Shown: positions 1-9,297, counted from the first letter of the stretch. The stretch: DNA of 64,000 nucleotides from Azospirillum thermophilum (GCF_003130795.1 NZ_CP029359.1:62001-126000), one strand, 5' to 3'. Notes: generated by a model from the letters alone, not told the origin. Program-made: numbers and translations.

Positions 1-2
1 GA

Positions 3-698
3 ACGGCGCCGGGCAACTGGCTGACCAAGCCGGGCGACGTGGTCATCATCAAGGTTTCGGGCGGGACCGCCAACGTGGTCCTCACCTCCTACAAGCATGT
101 CGACCGGCCGAACGCCTTGCTGAACCTGCAGGTCGCGCGTATCGACGACGCGGTTGCCCCGCAGGCCGCCCCGATCTCCCAGGCCGCTTCCATGCCGGCG
201 GCTCCGATGCCCATCGGTCCGGCACCGGTACCGCAGCAGGCTCCTCTCCAGATCACCCGGCCGCCGCGGACCGAGATCCTGGCCCACATCCAGCGCCAGG
301 GCGATATGCGCTTCGCCGATGGCAACTGGGCCGGCTGCGTCGGCCAGCGGCAGTGGATCGAAGCCTTCTCCATCACCCCGGTGGAAGGCCTCGCTCCCGA
401 GGACATCGAGTACAAGGGCCTGACGGCCAACGGCTGGGAGACCCCCTGGATCTCCGGCGGCAACATGTGCGGCAGCCGCGGCCTCGGCACGCCGCTGATC
501 GGCTTCTCGATCCGCCTGCGCGGTGCCGCCGCCGAGCGGTTCGACTGCCACTATGAGGGCGCGTTCGTCAGCGGCCACCGCTCCGCTCCCGGCCTGAACG
601 GCACCCCCTGCCGGTCCGACGCCATCGGCGATCCCCTGGAAGGCATCCTGCTGCGCATCGTGGAGAAGCAGGCCGGTCTGCGGCCGGGCTTCCTCTGA
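3..698 (+). CDS. C-terminal part of a ChW-like repeat protein (5' end outside window)
   Basis: The reading frame is open to the window edge, so only the last 231 residues are seen. They hold a low-complexity Ala/Pro linker (about residues 45-75 of the visible part) followed by a domain with repeated Trp/Gly motifs, such as GDMRFADGNW, QWIEAFSI, NGWETPWISGG and CGSRGLGTPLIGF. This spacing resembles the hydrophobic-W (ChW) type repeats found in surface and carbohydrate-associated proteins; that likeness is by eye only. The part before the linker (AP..NWLTKPGDVVIIKVSGG) could be the end of another beta-rich domain. It lies 20 bp upstream of a methyltransferase on the same strand. Function is unknown; a surface or sugar-binding role is an inference from the motifs and the neighbours. 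Confidence 0.6.
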   Translation, partial: TAPGNWLTKPGDVVIIKVSGGTANVVLTSYKHVDRPNALLNLQVARIDDAVAPQAAPISQAASMPAAPMPIGPAPVPQQAPLQITRPPRTEILAHIQRQGDMRFADGNWAGCVGQRQWIEAFSITPVEGLAPEDIEYKGLTANGWETPWISGGNMCGSRGLGTPLIGFSIRLRGAAAERFDCHYEGAFVSGHRSAPGLNGTPCRSDAIGDPLEGILLRIVEKQAGLRPGFL

Positions 699-718
699 AC
701 CCAGCCGGCTCCTGGGCG

Positions 719-1375
719 ATGATTCAGTCCCTTTCCCAGACGACGGACAAGACGGCCCGGGGGGCATCGATGCGCAAGACGGTGCTCAATGTCGGCTGCG
801 GGCCTCGTGGCACCAGCGCCATCGGCCCGCTCTTCCCGGCGGAGACCTGGCAGGAGGTCCGGCTCGACATCGACCCGGGGGTCGGGCCGGACGTCGTCGC
901 ATCGATGACGGACATGTCGCCCATCCCGGACGGGAGCATGGACGCCGTCTGGTCGTCGCACAACCTGGAGCACCTCCATGCGCACGAGGTGCCGGGGGCG
1001 CTGGGAGAGTTCCTGCGGGTCCTGCGCCCCGGCGGCATGCTGATGCTGTTCGTTCCCGACCTGCAGGCGATCGCCCAGATCGTGGCCGAGGATCGCCTGG
1101 ACGATCCGCTCTACATGTCGAGCGTCGGGCCGGTCTCGCCGCTCGACATCATCTTCGGCTTCGGGGCGGCGATCGCCGCCGGAAACCACTTCATGGCGCA
1201 CCGCACCGGCTTCACGCCCAAGGTCCTGGGGCGGGTCCTGCAGGAGGCAGGCTTCGAACCCGTCGCGATCTGGCGCCGGGCGATCGCTTATGAACTGCAG
1301 GTCAAGGCCTTTCGCCCTCCTGCCCCGGCGAGGGTGATGGAGGTCATCGGCCTCGGTCCGGACGCCGCCGGCTGA
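719..1375 (+). CDS. Class I SAM-dependent methyltransferase
   Basis: A 218-residue methyltransferase of the Methyltransf_11 type. Motif I is VLNVGCGPRG (about residues 22-31), the acidic post-I residue is in LDID, and the motif around WSSHNLEHL and FLRVLRPGGML is typical of small O- or C-methyltransferases. The start at 719 is the longest; an in-frame ATG at 770, preceded by a G-rich stretch, would remove 17 residues that do not belong to the fold and may be the true start. It is the first gene of a + strand run with a glycosyltransferase, another methyltransferase and heptose genes, so a sugar or glycan is the likely acceptor. The acceptor cannot be read from the sequence. Confidence 0.8.
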   Translation: MIQSLSQTTDKTARGASMRKTVLNVGCGPRGTSAIGPLFPAETWQEVRLDIDPGVGPDVVASMTDMSPIPDGSMDAVWSSHNLEHLHAHEVPGALGEFLRVLRPGGMLMLFVPDLQAIAQIVAEDRLDDPLYMSSVGPVSPLDIIFGFGAAIAAGNHFMAHRTGFTPKVLGRVLQEAGFEPVAIWRRAIAYELQVKAFRPPAPARVMEVIGLGPDAAG

Positions 1376-1455
1376 ACCCGGCCGCGACGGCGAGGATGCC
1401 GGCCCGACCGTAACGGCCCTGTCCGGGGCGCTTCCTGCGGAATCGACGACACGCG

Positions 1456-2688
1456 ATGAACTATCTCTTCGTTCACCAGAACTTTCCGGGGCAATATCAG
1501 CACATCGTCCAGCATCTGGCCGCGCAGCCGGGCAACCGGGTGGTGTTCATCTCGCAGGAAAATCCTGTCCAGATTCCCAACGTGGAACGGGTCGTCTACC
1601 AGCCCTTCCGCACGCCGCGACCGACCACCCACCATTACATCCAGGAACTGGAGCAGGCGGTCGTCTTCGGGCAAAGCGTCTTCGAGGCCTGTCGGAAGCT
1701 GAAGAACGATGGCTTCCGACCGGACATCATGATCGGGCACAACGGCTGGGGCGAGACCCTCTACATGAAGGACGTCTGGCCGGACGTGCCCCTGCTGGCC
1801 TATTTCGAGTTCTTCTACCACCTGCACGGCGCCGATATCGGCTTTGATCCGTCCCTGCCGGTAACGCCCAACGACGGGCCGCGGGTGCGCACCAAGAACG
1901 TCATCAACACGCTGGGCTTCGCGGCCGCCGACTGGGGGCAGGCGCCGACGCGATGGCAGTGGTCGCTCTATCCCGACTACATGCGCGCCCGCATCAGCGT
2001 CATCCATGAAGGTGTCGACACCGCCATCGTCCGGCCGGAGCCGGAGGCCTGGATCCGGTTGCCGAACGGCACGACCCTGACCCCGCGGGACGAGGTGATC
2101 ACCTACGTCGCCCGCAATCTGGAGCCTTACCGCGGCTTCCACGTCTTCATGCGCGCCCTGCCCGGCATCCTGAAGCGCCGCCCCCGGGCGCAGGTGCTGA
2201 TCGTCGGCGGTGACGAGGTCAGCTACGGCCAGCAGGCGCCGGACGGCCGGAGCTTCCGCGAGATCATGCTGGAGGAGGTCGGCCGGGGAATCGACCGGGA
2301 GCGGGTGCATTTCCTCGGCAAGGTGCCCTACGGAACCTTCCTCACCCTGCTGCGCGTCTCTTCGGCTCACATCTATCTGACCTATCCCTTCGTCCTGTCC
2401 TGGTCCTTCCTGGAGGCCATGGCCACCGGCTGCCTGGTGATCGGCTCCGCCACCGCCCCCGTGCAGGAGGTCATCCGCGACCGCGAGAACGGGCTTCTGG
2501 TTGATTTCTTCGACGGTGCGGCGCTCGCCGACCGGATCGACGAGGCCCTGAGCCATCCCGACCGCATGCAGGACATCCGCGAGCGGGCACGCCGGACGGT
2601 GGTGGAGAATTACGACCTGCACACCGTCACCCTGCCCCGTCACATGGCCCTGATGGACGATCTGGTTAACGGAAGGACCCCGCGATGA
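1456..2688 (+). CDS. GT4-family glycosyltransferase
   Basis: A 410-residue GT-B fold enzyme that would transfer a sugar from a nucleotide donor, probably in glycan assembly at the cytoplasmic face. The N-terminal half begins NYLFVHQNFPGQYQHI and includes an FEFFYHLHG segment. The C-terminal Rossmann half has the GT4 hallmarks VARNLEPYRGFH, FLGKVPYGTFLTLL and a SFLEAMATGCLVIGSA segment with the conserved E of the donor-binding E-X7-E type motif. It is followed by EVIRDRENGLLVDF. It overlaps the next methyltransferase by 4 bp (ATGA), which implies translational coupling. Donor and acceptor are unknown; because gmhA and hddC lie next downstream, a heptosyl donor is possible. Confidence 0.88.
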   Translation: MNYLFVHQNFPGQYQHIVQHLAAQPGNRVVFISQENPVQIPNVERVVYQPFRTPRPTTHHYIQELEQAVVFGQSVFEACRKLKNDGFRPDIMIGHNGWGETLYMKDVWPDVPLLAYFEFFYHLHGADIGFDPSLPVTPNDGPRVRTKNVINTLGFAAADWGQAPTRWQWSLYPDYMRARISVIHEGVDTAIVRPEPEAWIRLPNGTTLTPRDEVITYVARNLEPYRGFHVFMRALPGILKRRPRAQVLIVGGDEVSYGQQAPDGRSFREIMLEEVGRGIDRERVHFLGKVPYGTFLTLLRVSSAHIYLTYPFVLSWSFLEAMATGCLVIGSATAPVQEVIRDRENGLLVDFFDGAALADRIDEALSHPDRMQDIRERARRTVVENYDLHTVTLPRHMALMDDLVNGRTPR

Positions 2689-4235
2689 CGGCCTGGAGCG
2701 ACGGCTACAACTCGGATATCGCCTATACCCACGGCTTCTACCGCGAAATCTCGCCGGGCTACCTCAGCTACGTCTGCCTGCTGAACGGCATCCGGACGCC
2801 GCCGCTCGACCGGCCCTTCCGCTATTGCGAGCTGGGCTGCGGCCAGGGGGTGACCCTGAACATGCTGGCGGCATGCCATCCGCAAGGCCGGTTCGTCGGC
2901 ATCGACTTCAATCCCCTTCACATTGCCGGCGCCCGGCGGCTGGCCGAGGAGGCGGGGCTCTCCAACGTCAGCTTCCGTGAGCAGAGCTTCCGGGACGCGG
3001 CGGCCGCGGCAGAACGGGCGGGGGAGGAGGACGGCTTCGACTTCATCACCCTGCACGGCGTCTACAGCTGGATCAGCCCGGACAACCGGCAGGCGCTTGT
3101 CGACATCCTGGCGCGGCTGCTGAAGCCGGGCGGCATCGTCTACGTCAGCTACAACGCCCAGCCAGGCTGGTCGCCGATGATGCCGCTGCAACGGCTGATG
3201 CTGGCCCATGCGGCGGCCAATCCGGGGCGCAGCGACCGCCAGTTCGATGCGGCGCTGGACTTCCTCGGCCGGCTGAACCAGGCCGGCGCCGGCTATTTCG
3301 CCGCCAACCCGGCGGCGGCCCAGCATCTTGCCACCATCGGCAACCAGGATCGCCGCTACCTGACCCATGAATATCTCAACACCCACTGGGAGCCGCTGGC
3401 CCACGCCCAGGTGGTGAAGGATCTGGAGCGGGCGAAGCTGTCCTATGGCTGCTCGGCGACGATCTCGCACAACATCGACGAGCTGGCGGTAAAGCCGGAC
3501 CTGCGGGCCATCCTGGCGGAGATCGCCGACCCGGCCCTGGCGGAGACGGCCCGCGACTTCGCGATGAACCAGGTGTTCCGCCGCGACATCTTCGTCCGCG
3601 GTGCCGAGCGGATGGCCCGGCGCGAGACGGAGGAGGAGCTGCGCCGGCTGCGCTTCACCCTGCTGGTCCCGCGCGAGGCAGCCACCCTGTCCATCCCGAT
3701 CCCGCTGGGGGAACTGCGCCACGATCCGTCGCTCGGCGCCATCCACGACGCGCTCGCCGCCGGTACGCCCAGCCTCGCCGAAATCGAGGCCCGGCCGGAC
3801 CTCGCACGCCACGACTTCGGCACGATCTCGCGCTTCCTGTCCCTGCTGGTCTCGATCAACCATGCCGCCCCCCTGCTGCCCTCCCCGTCCGCCGAGAGCC
3901 GGGCGGCCGGTGCGCGGCTGAACCAGGCCATTGCCCGGCGCATGCTGATCGATGAGACGCTGTTCTATCTGACGGCGCCGGTGATCGGGACCGGCTTGCA
4001 GGCCGATACGCTGGAGCGGATCGTGCTGGCCGGGCTGCTGGCCGGCCAGCCGGTCGACAGCTGGGCACTCGCCGGCTTCGCGACGACGTGCCTGCAGGCG
4101 CTCGGCCGTTCCGTGCTGGACGAGAACGGCGCCCCGATCACCGAGCCGTCCCGGATGCGCGAGCGGCTCGTCGGCATCCTCTCCGCCATGCTGCCGATAA
4201 AAATGCCGGTGTGGCAGCGCGTCGGCATCATATAA
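2685..4235 (+). CDS. SAM methyltransferase with C-terminal methyltransferase regulatory domain
   Basis: A 516-residue protein. The N-terminal 230 residues are a class I methyltransferase: motif [17 protein letters not shown], then [21 protein letters not shown] and [17 protein letters not shown]. The rest (about 230-516) matches the architecture of bacterial proteins with a methyltransferase regulatory domain (Pfam MethyTransf_Reg type) and is not catalytic by itself. It starts inside the stop codon of the GT4 gene. Proteins of this architecture are common in O-antigen and S-layer gene clusters, but their acceptors are mostly undefined. O-methylation of a heptose or another cluster sugar is an inference from context. 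Confidence 0.82.
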   Translation: MTAWSDGYNSDIAYTHGFYREISPGYLSYVCLLNGIRTPPLDRPFRYCELGCGQGVTLNMLAACHPQGRFVGIDFNPLHIAGARRLAEEAGLSNVSFREQSFRDAAAAAERAGEEDGFDFITLHGVYSWISPDNRQALVDILARLLKPGGIVYVSYNAQPGWSPMMPLQRLMLAHAAANPGRSDRQFDAALDFLGRLNQAGAGYFAANPAAAQHLATIGNQDRRYLTHEYLNTHWEPLAHAQVVKDLERAKLSYGCSATISHNIDELAVKPDLRAILAEIADPALAETARDFAMNQVFRRDIFVRGAERMARRETEEELRRLRFTLLVPREAATLSIPIPLGELRHDPSLGAIHDALAAGTPSLAEIEARPDLARHDFGTISRFLSLLVSINHAAPLLPSPSAESRAAGARLNQAIARRMLIDETLFYLTAPVIGTGLQADTLERIVLAGLLAGQPVDSWALAGFATTCLQALGRSVLDENGAPITEPSRMRERLVGILSAMLPIKMPVWQRVGII

Positions 4236-4285
4236 GGATCGGTTTTCGCAAGCCCTCCTTCCATGAACCGCCCCTGGACTTCCGC

Positions 4286-4861
4286 ATGAACATCCCCACC
4301 GCCGACCGCATCCGCGATGCCTTCCTGGAAACCTCCCGGAACTTCGCGGCCTTCGCCGAACAGACCGGCCCGGTGGCCGTCGCCGCCGGACTGATGATCG
4401 AAGGGTTGCGAGGCGGCGGAAAGGTGCTGTTCTGCGGCAACGGCGGCTCGGCGGCCGACAGCCAGCACCTCGCGGCTGAACTGACCGGGCGCTACCTGCA
4501 CGACCGGCCGCCGCTGGCCGCCGTCGCATTGACGGTCGACAGCTCCGCCCTGACCGCCATCGCCAATGACTATTCCTATGACGAGGTCTTCGCCAGGCAG
4601 GTGCGCGCGCTGGGCCGCGCCGGCGACGTGCTGGTCGGCATCTCCACCAGCGGGAACAGCCGCAACGTGGTGGCGGCACTGGAGGCGGCCAGGGCGCTCG
4701 GCCTGCGCACGGTCGGTCTGACCGGAGCCGGCGGCGGCCGTATGGCGGAACTGTGCGACGTCTGCATCCGCGTTCCGTCGACCGACACGCCGCGCATCCA
4801 GGAAATGCACATCGCTGCAGGCCACATGCTGTGCGAGCTGGTGGAGACGGCCTTCCTGTGA
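4286..4861 (+). CDS. gmhA: Phosphoheptose isomerase (sedoheptulose 7-phosphate isomerase)
   Basis: A 191-residue SIS-domain protein that converts sedoheptulose 7-phosphate to D-glycero-D-manno-heptose 7-phosphate, the first step of both ADP- and GDP-heptose synthesis. Family signatures are [46 protein letters not shown], and [17 protein letters not shown] with the conserved catalytic and metal-ligand Glu and His. The length matches GmhA (about 190 residues). The start at 4286 is chosen because the protein then begins at the usual GmhA N-terminal helix; the frame is open further upstream. It overlaps the next gene by 4 bp (GTGA). Confidence 0.94.
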   Translation: MNIPTADRIRDAFLETSRNFAAFAEQTGPVAVAAGLMIEGLRGGGKVLFCGNGGSAADSQHLAAELTGRYLHDRPPLAAVALTVDSSALTAIANDYSYDEVFARQVRALGRAGDVLVGISTSGNSRNVVAALEAARALGLRTVGLTGAGGGRMAELCDVCIRVPSTDTPRIQEMHIAAGHMLCELVETAFL

Positions 4862-6105
4862 CGGCGGCCCCCTGCCCCTCCGGTTCGCCGCCCCCGAGGC
4901 AATGCGTGATCCTGGCCGGCGGGCTGGGCACCCGGCTCGGCGAGCGGACGCGCGACACGCCCAAACCGCTGGTGACGGTCGCCGGACGGCCCTTCCTCGA
5001 TCATCTCGTCGGCAATCTCGCCCGGTTCGGCTTCGAGCGGGTGCTGCTGCTGGGCGGCTACCGCGGCGAGCGGATCGCCGGCTACTGCCACGACGCCAGC
5101 CGCTTCGGCCCCATCCTCTCCTGCCTGCTGGAACCGGAGCCGGCCGGTACCGGCGGCGCCCTTCTGCAGGCACGCGATGCGCTGGACGAGGAGTTCCTGC
5201 TGCTGAACGGCGACTCCTTCTTCGATCTGAACCTTCTCGACCTCGCCTTGCCGGGTGCCGACGAGACGGAGAACGGGGAGCGGCCCCTCGCCCGGGTGGC
5301 GCTGCGGCGGATCGCCGATGCCGGACGCTACGGCACGGTGGAACTGGCGGGCGGCCGCATCACCGCCTTCGCCGAACGTCCCGCCGGCGGCGGGGAGGCG
5401 GTCATCAACGGCGGCATCTACTGGATGCGCCGGGCGTTGCTGGAGCGGATCGCCAGTACCCCCTGCTCGCTGGAACGCGACGTGCTGCCGGGGCTGGCGG
5501 CGGACGGGCGGCTCGCCGGGCGTTGCTACGATGGAGCCTTCATCGACATCGGGATCCCCGAGGATCTGGGGCGGGCGCAGGAACTGCTGCCGCGCTGGAC
5601 ACGCCGGCCGGCCGCCTTCCTCGACCGCGATGGGGTGCTGAACGTCGATCACGGCTATGTCCACCACCGCGGCCATTTCGAATGGGTCGAGGGCGCCGTC
5701 GACGCGATCAAGCTGCTGAACGACCGCGGCTACTACGTCTTCCTGATCACCAACCAGTCCGGCGTCGCGCGCGGCTATTACGACGAGCAGGCGGTCCGCG
5801 CCCTGCACGGCTGGATGGGCGAGGCGATGCGGCGTCGGGGTGCCCATCTCGACGACATCCGCTACTGCCCCTACCATCCCGAGGGCACGGTCGAAGCCTA
5901 CCGCCGCCCCTCCGACTGGCGAAAGCCGGCCCCCGGCATGATCCTCGACCTGATGCGGCATTGGCCGGTCGAGCCCGCCGGCAGCTTCGTCATCGGCGAC
6001 ACGGCCACCGACCTTCAGGCAGCGGAGGCCGCCGGCCTGCCCGGCCACCTCTTCCGCGGCGGCAGTCTGCTCCATCGGGTGCGGGAGGTTCTCGGTGGGC
6101 GCTGA
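4858..6105 (+). CDS. HddC-GmhB fusion: heptose 1-phosphate guanylyltransferase and heptose 1,7-bisphosphate phosphatase
   Basis: A 415-residue two-domain protein starting at GTG 4858, inside the gmhA stop codon. Residues 16-245 are a nucleotidyltransferase with the pyrophosphorylase signature [11 protein letters not shown] (19-29), the TPKPLV lysine, LLNGDSFFD and INGGIYWM. Residues 252-415 are a HAD-IIIA phosphatase of the GmhB type: FLDRDGVLN (nucleophile D256, acid/base D258), [21 protein letters not shown] and [12 protein letters not shown]. The two domains would catalyse the last two steps, in reverse order within the chain, of GDP-D-glycero-alpha-D-manno-heptose synthesis. The GmhB zinc-loop cysteines look reduced (one C in RYCPYHPEG). 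A terminator follows. Confidence 0.9.
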   Translation: MTAAPCPSGSPPPRQCVILAGGLGTRLGERTRDTPKPLVTVAGRPFLDHLVGNLARFGFERVLLLGGYRGERIAGYCHDASRFGPILSCLLEPEPAGTGGALLQARDALDEEFLLLNGDSFFDLNLLDLALPGADETENGERPLARVALRRIADAGRYGTVELAGGRITAFAERPAGGGEAVINGGIYWMRRALLERIASTPCSLERDVLPGLAADGRLAGRCYDGAFIDIGIPEDLGRAQELLPRWTRRPAAFLDRDGVLNVDHGYVHHRGHFEWVEGAVDAIKLLNDRGYYVFLITNQSGVARGYYDEQAVRALHGWMGEAMRRRGAHLDDIRYCPYHPEGTVEAYRRPSDWRKPAPGMILDLMRHWPVEPAGSFVIGDTATDLQAAEAAGLPGHLFRGGSLLHRVREVLGGR

Positions 6106-6137
6106 AGGCTCCCCACGCGGCCGTTCCGTCAAACAAC

Positions 6138-6163
6138 AAAGACCGCCCTCGCGGGCGGTCTTT
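6138..6163 (+). terminator. Rho-independent terminator after the heptose operon
   Basis: A perfect 11-bp stem, AAAGACCGCCC (6138-6148) and GGGCGGTCTTT (6153-6163), with loop TCGC. The A/T pairs at the base provide a short T tract on the + strand and an A tract upstream, so it can also act for the opposite strand. It lies 33 bp after the stop of the HddC-GmhB fusion and closes that operon. Confidence 0.88.
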
Positions 6164-6319
6164 GCCGGTGTGCCAGCCCCAGGCGGGATTAACGCTTCAG
6201 GCTAGAGTCTTAATATTATCGTTCTAGATACAGGCAAAGCAATTGCGCATTATAGCGTACGCCGTTTTATGCAGCGGAAGATCCCTCCATCGGACGTACA
6301 GGGCTTCCTGCGCGAGTCG

Positions 6320-7618
6320 TTAGCGTCCTGCCGCGGCGGGATGGTCGTGCGGGAGGGAGACATGCCAGCCGGAGGGCCAGATGCCGATGGTCGTTCTGGA
6401 TGGATCGGCCCGCCAGTTCGCAACCTCGCTCCGCCAGTCCGGTCCGGAGAACATCCCGTTCTCCTTGGTGAAATAGGTGACGCCGTGGACCAGGAAGCCG
6501 GCCAGCAGGGCAAGGGCGAGCCCCCGGCGCCAGCGGGCGGCCAGCGGGGACATCAGGACCACCAGGACCGCCAGCCCCATGAGCGCATTCGGGGCATAGG
6601 CATAACGCCCGCCGACCAGAGGCAGGACGAGGAGCCAGGGGTCGGCTCCCAAGGCGCCGGCAAAGGATGGAACCGCGAGCGCCGCCGCCGCCGCCGTCAG
6701 CATGCGGGACACGGGGTGGCTGGCGACGACCACGGCGACCAGGCCGCCGACCCCGGCCAGCACGGCGGCGGTCCTGTAGTGCGCCATGTGGTCCTGGGCG
6801 GAGAGGAAGGCCGCGGCCATGGCGTTGGCTTGGGTCCCCAGCCACGGCAGGGCGATCAGCTTGATGCCGAAGGTGCAGATCAGGGCCTTGATCTGGAAGG
6901 AGCCGGCGCGCTGCCCCTCCAGCAGGCCGCGGGCGACCAGCCAGGCCTGGACCACGGCGCACAGCCCGATGATGGCGAGTTCCGCATAGGCGAGACGCGA
7001 CGGCCGCCGCCAGGCCTTCCAGGCGAACAGGGGGGCCAGGAAGGCGCTGACCGGCCCGGTGGCGCCGGCGAGCGCCAGGAAGCCCAGGCGCAGGGGCGTC
7101 GGGATCGCGCCGGGCGAGGTCACCAGAAGGAGAGCGGCGCCCGTCGCGAAGTAGAACTGGCTGTTGATGGTGTTCAGCCAGACCTCCTCGCTCGGGACGG
7201 CGAACAGCACGACCGCCACGCCGAGCAGCCGGGCCATCGGCCGGGAAAAGGCGTCCGACACGGCGACGAACCACAGCACCGTCAACTGCACGGCCAGGGC
7301 GGCATAGACGGTGACCAGCGGCGCCAGTTCGAGCGGCACCGCCGTCGCCGCCAGGGCGGCGATCTTGTTGAAGGCCGAGAAATAGCCGACCCGCGGCGCC
7401 AGCAGGGCGTCGTACCAGCTCCCCAGCAGGGCGTCGCGGAAGTAGACCACGCCCTCCTCCGCCCAGAAGCGGCCGCCGGTCAGCACGGCGGGCGTCCTCA
7501 GGACCATCAGGATCGCGGCCGCCGCCAGCAGGAGCGGCGGCGCCGTCACATACCCTGCGGTGGCCGGTCGGGAGAGGGGCAGGCTCGTGCGGTCGGACAT
7601 GGGGGACGCCGTTTTCAT
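6320..7618 (-). CDS. Polytopic membrane protein, candidate GT-C type glycosyltransferase
   Basis: A 432-residue integral membrane protein with about ten hydrophobic segments and no recognised domain by eye. The first segment (APPLLLAAAAILMVL) is followed by GGRFWAEEGVVYFRDALLGSW; a D/E-rich pair (here EE) in the first outer loop is a hallmark of polyprenyl-phosphosugar-using GT-C enzymes. Length and topology also fit. The start at 7618 is chosen by fit to the first membrane segment; the frame is open to 7768, and 7600 (MSDRTS) is an alternative. It is divergent from the polyprenyl-phospho-arabinose genes, which makes it a candidate user of that donor. This is an inference; a transporter or other membrane enzyme is possible. 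Confidence 0.65.
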   Translation of the reverse strand: MKTASPMSDRTSLPLSRPATAGYVTAPPLLLAAAAILMVLRTPAVLTGGRFWAEEGVVYFRDALLGSWYDALLAPRVGYFSAFNKIAALAATAVPLELAPLVTVYAALAVQLTVLWFVAVSDAFSRPMARLLGVAVVLFAVPSEEVWLNTINSQFYFATGAALLLVTSPGAIPTPLRLGFLALAGATGPVSAFLAPLFAWKAWRRPSRLAYAELAIIGLCAVVQAWLVARGLLEGQRAGSFQIKALICTFGIKLIALPWLGTQANAMAAAFLSAQDHMAHYRTAAVLAGVGGLVAVVVASHPVSRMLTAAAAALAVPSFAGALGADPWLLVLPLVGGRYAYAPNALMGLAVLVVLMSPLAARWRRGLALALLAGFLVHGVTYFTKENGMFSGPDWRSEVANWRADPSRTTIGIWPSGWHVSLPHDHPAAAGR

Positions 7619-7745
7619 GGCCGCGCCGTGGCGGCGGAGTCGTTGCCGCACTGCGGCGGCGGCGGATCGGTCAGGCGTTAACATACCCGTCCGCCGGCTG
7701 CCAAGCCGGATTGCGCGGTTCCCGTGGCGGCCATTCCCCCGATCC

Positions 7746-7773
7746 TTGACAGGTCTGAGCCGTTCCATGTTAG
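7746..7773 (+). promoter_or_regulatory. Possible sigma-70-like promoter of the HAD-UbiA operon
   Basis: TTGACA (7746-7751) matches the -35 consensus fully. With a 16-bp spacer, TGTTAG (7768-7773) would be a weak -10 (3 of 6). It lies about 55 bp upstream of the start of the HAD-UbiA gene, in the 212-bp gap between divergent genes. The weak -10 keeps confidence low. Confidence 0.3.
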
Positions 7774-7830
7774 TACCTGCTCCGGCTGCGGACCGCGGCC
7801 TCCCTTTTACTTCTACAATGTGCGGGCGCG

Positions 7831-9297
7831 ATGGCTTTCAACGCCGCAGCAGATCACTCTGGCAAGGATACCCTTCCGCTAGTCGTGGACCTGGACGGGA
7901 CCCTGCTGAAGACGGATCTGCTTTACGAGGCCCTGTTCCTGCTTCTTGGCGTAAAGCCTCTGGACGCCATCAGATCCGTTTTTTCACTTCGCGGCGGGAA
8001 GGCGGCCTTCAAGGCGAGCCTTGCCGACAGCGCGGTGCTGGATCTCCATTCGCTTCCGATGGACGAGGAGGTGCTGGCGCTGATCCGCAAGGCGCGGGCG
8101 GGCGGGCGGCCAGTCTATCTCGCCTCCGCCTCCGACCGCCGCTATGTCGAGGCGCTCGCCGCGCATGTCGGGCTGTTCGACGGGATCTTCGCGTCCGACG
8201 GGGCGGTCAATCTCGGCGGCAGCGCCAAGGCCAAGGTCCTGACCGAGGCCTTCGGCGCGGGCGGCTACGACTATATCGGGAACGACACGGTCGATCTGCC
8301 GGTGTGGTCCTCGGCCCGGACGGCCTATGTCGCCGATCCGCGCCCCGGCCTGCTGAAGGCCGCCCGGCAGGTGGCGCAGGACGTCCGGCCGCTGACCCCG
8401 CGCCCGCGCAACCTCGGCCACTATCTGCGCGCCGTGCGGGTGCATCAGTGGCTCAAGAACCTGCTGATCCTGGTGCCCGGCCTCGCGGCGCACGTCACCG
8501 ATCCGGCCGCCTACGGCGTCGCGCTGCTGGCCCTGCTCAGCTTCAGCCTGTGCGCCTCCAGCGTCTATCTGCTGAACGACCTGCTGGACCTGCGCAACGA
8601 CCGCGGCCACGCCACCAAGCGGAACCGCCCCTTCGCGGCGGGGACCCTGCCGCTGATCCACGGCTTCTGGCTGTTCCCGGCGCTGCTGGCGGCCTCGCTC
8701 CTGCTGGCGCTTCTGGTGTCGCCGCTCTTCCTCGCGGTGCTGGCCGCCTATTACACGCTGACGCTCGGCTACTCGCTGTGGATCAAGCGGCTGATGATGC
8801 TGGACGTGGTGGTGCTGGCCGGCCTCTACGGCATCCGGGTGGTCGCCGGGTCGGCCGCCTTCGCCGTTCCCCTGTCGGAATGGCTGATCGCCTTCTGCAT
8901 CTTCCTCTTCCTCAGCCTTGCCCTGGTGAAGCGGGCGGCCGAGCTGGTCAGCCGCCAGAACGCCGGCCGCGGCGACCCCGCCGGCCGCGGCTACCGGCTG
9001 ATCGACCTGCCGGTCCTGGAGATGCTGGCCTCCGCCAGCGGCTTCGTGGCGGTCCTGGTCCTGGCCCTCTACATCAACAGCCCGGACGTCGCCCGCCTCT
9101 ACGCCCATGCGCAGATGCTGTGGGCCGGCTGCCTGATCCTGATGTACTGGGTGGGGCGCATCCTGGTCCTCACCCATCGCGGCGAGATGCACGACGATCC
9201 CGTGGTGTTCGCGGCCACCGACCGCAACAGCCTGGTCTGCTGCGGACTGCTCGTCCTCGTCGTGCTCGCCTCATCGATCCCGGGAGCGGCGCTTTGA
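7831..9297 (+). CDS. HAD phosphatase-UbiA prenyltransferase fusion (polyprenyl-phosphate phosphoribosyltransferase type)
   Basis: A 488-residue fusion. Residues 15-180 form a HAD phosphatase with all four motifs: VVDLDGTLL (D20, D22), LASASDRR, KAK (K133/K135) and YIGNDTVDLPVW (D152). Residues 195-488 are a UbiA-type membrane prenyltransferase with about eight membrane segments and the motif NDLLDLRNDRGHATKRNRP (D250, D253, D257). This spacing matches the decaprenyl-phosphate 5-phosphoribose synthase subfamily (mycobacterial Rv3806c). In that pathway PRPP is joined to polyprenyl phosphate, then the 5-phosphate is removed; the fused HAD domain could do the second step. GtrA, DprE1 and DprE2 follow in overlapping genes, which strongly supports this reading. 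Confidence 0.85.
   Translation: MAFNAAADHSGKDTLPLVVDLDGTLLKTDLLYEALFLLLGVKPLDAIRSVFSLRGGKAAFKASLADSAVLDLHSLPMDEEVLALIRKARAGGRPVYLASASDRRYVEALAAHVGLFDGIFASDGAVNLGGSAKAKVLTEAFGAGGYDYIGNDTVDLPVWSSARTAYVADPRPGLLKAARQVAQDVRPLTPRPRNLGHYLRAVRVHQWLKNLLILVPGLAAHVTDPAAYGVALLALLSFSLCASSVYLLNDLLDLRNDRGHATKRNRPFAAGTLPLIHGFWLFPALLAASLLLALLVSPLFLAVLAAYYTLTLGYSLWIKRLMMLDVVVLAGLYGIRVVAGSAAFAVPLSEWLIAFCIFLFLSLALVKRAAELVSRQNAGRGDPAGRGYRLIDLPVLEMLASASGFVAVLVLALYINSPDVARLYAHAQMLWAGCLILMYWVGRILVLTHRGEMHDDPVVFAATDRNSLVCCGLLVLVVLASSIPGAAL

Noticed and set aside
2640..4964. 774-codon - strand frame opposite the methyltransferase and gmhA
   Set aside because: The + strand genes there have conserved motifs; the antisense product has none.
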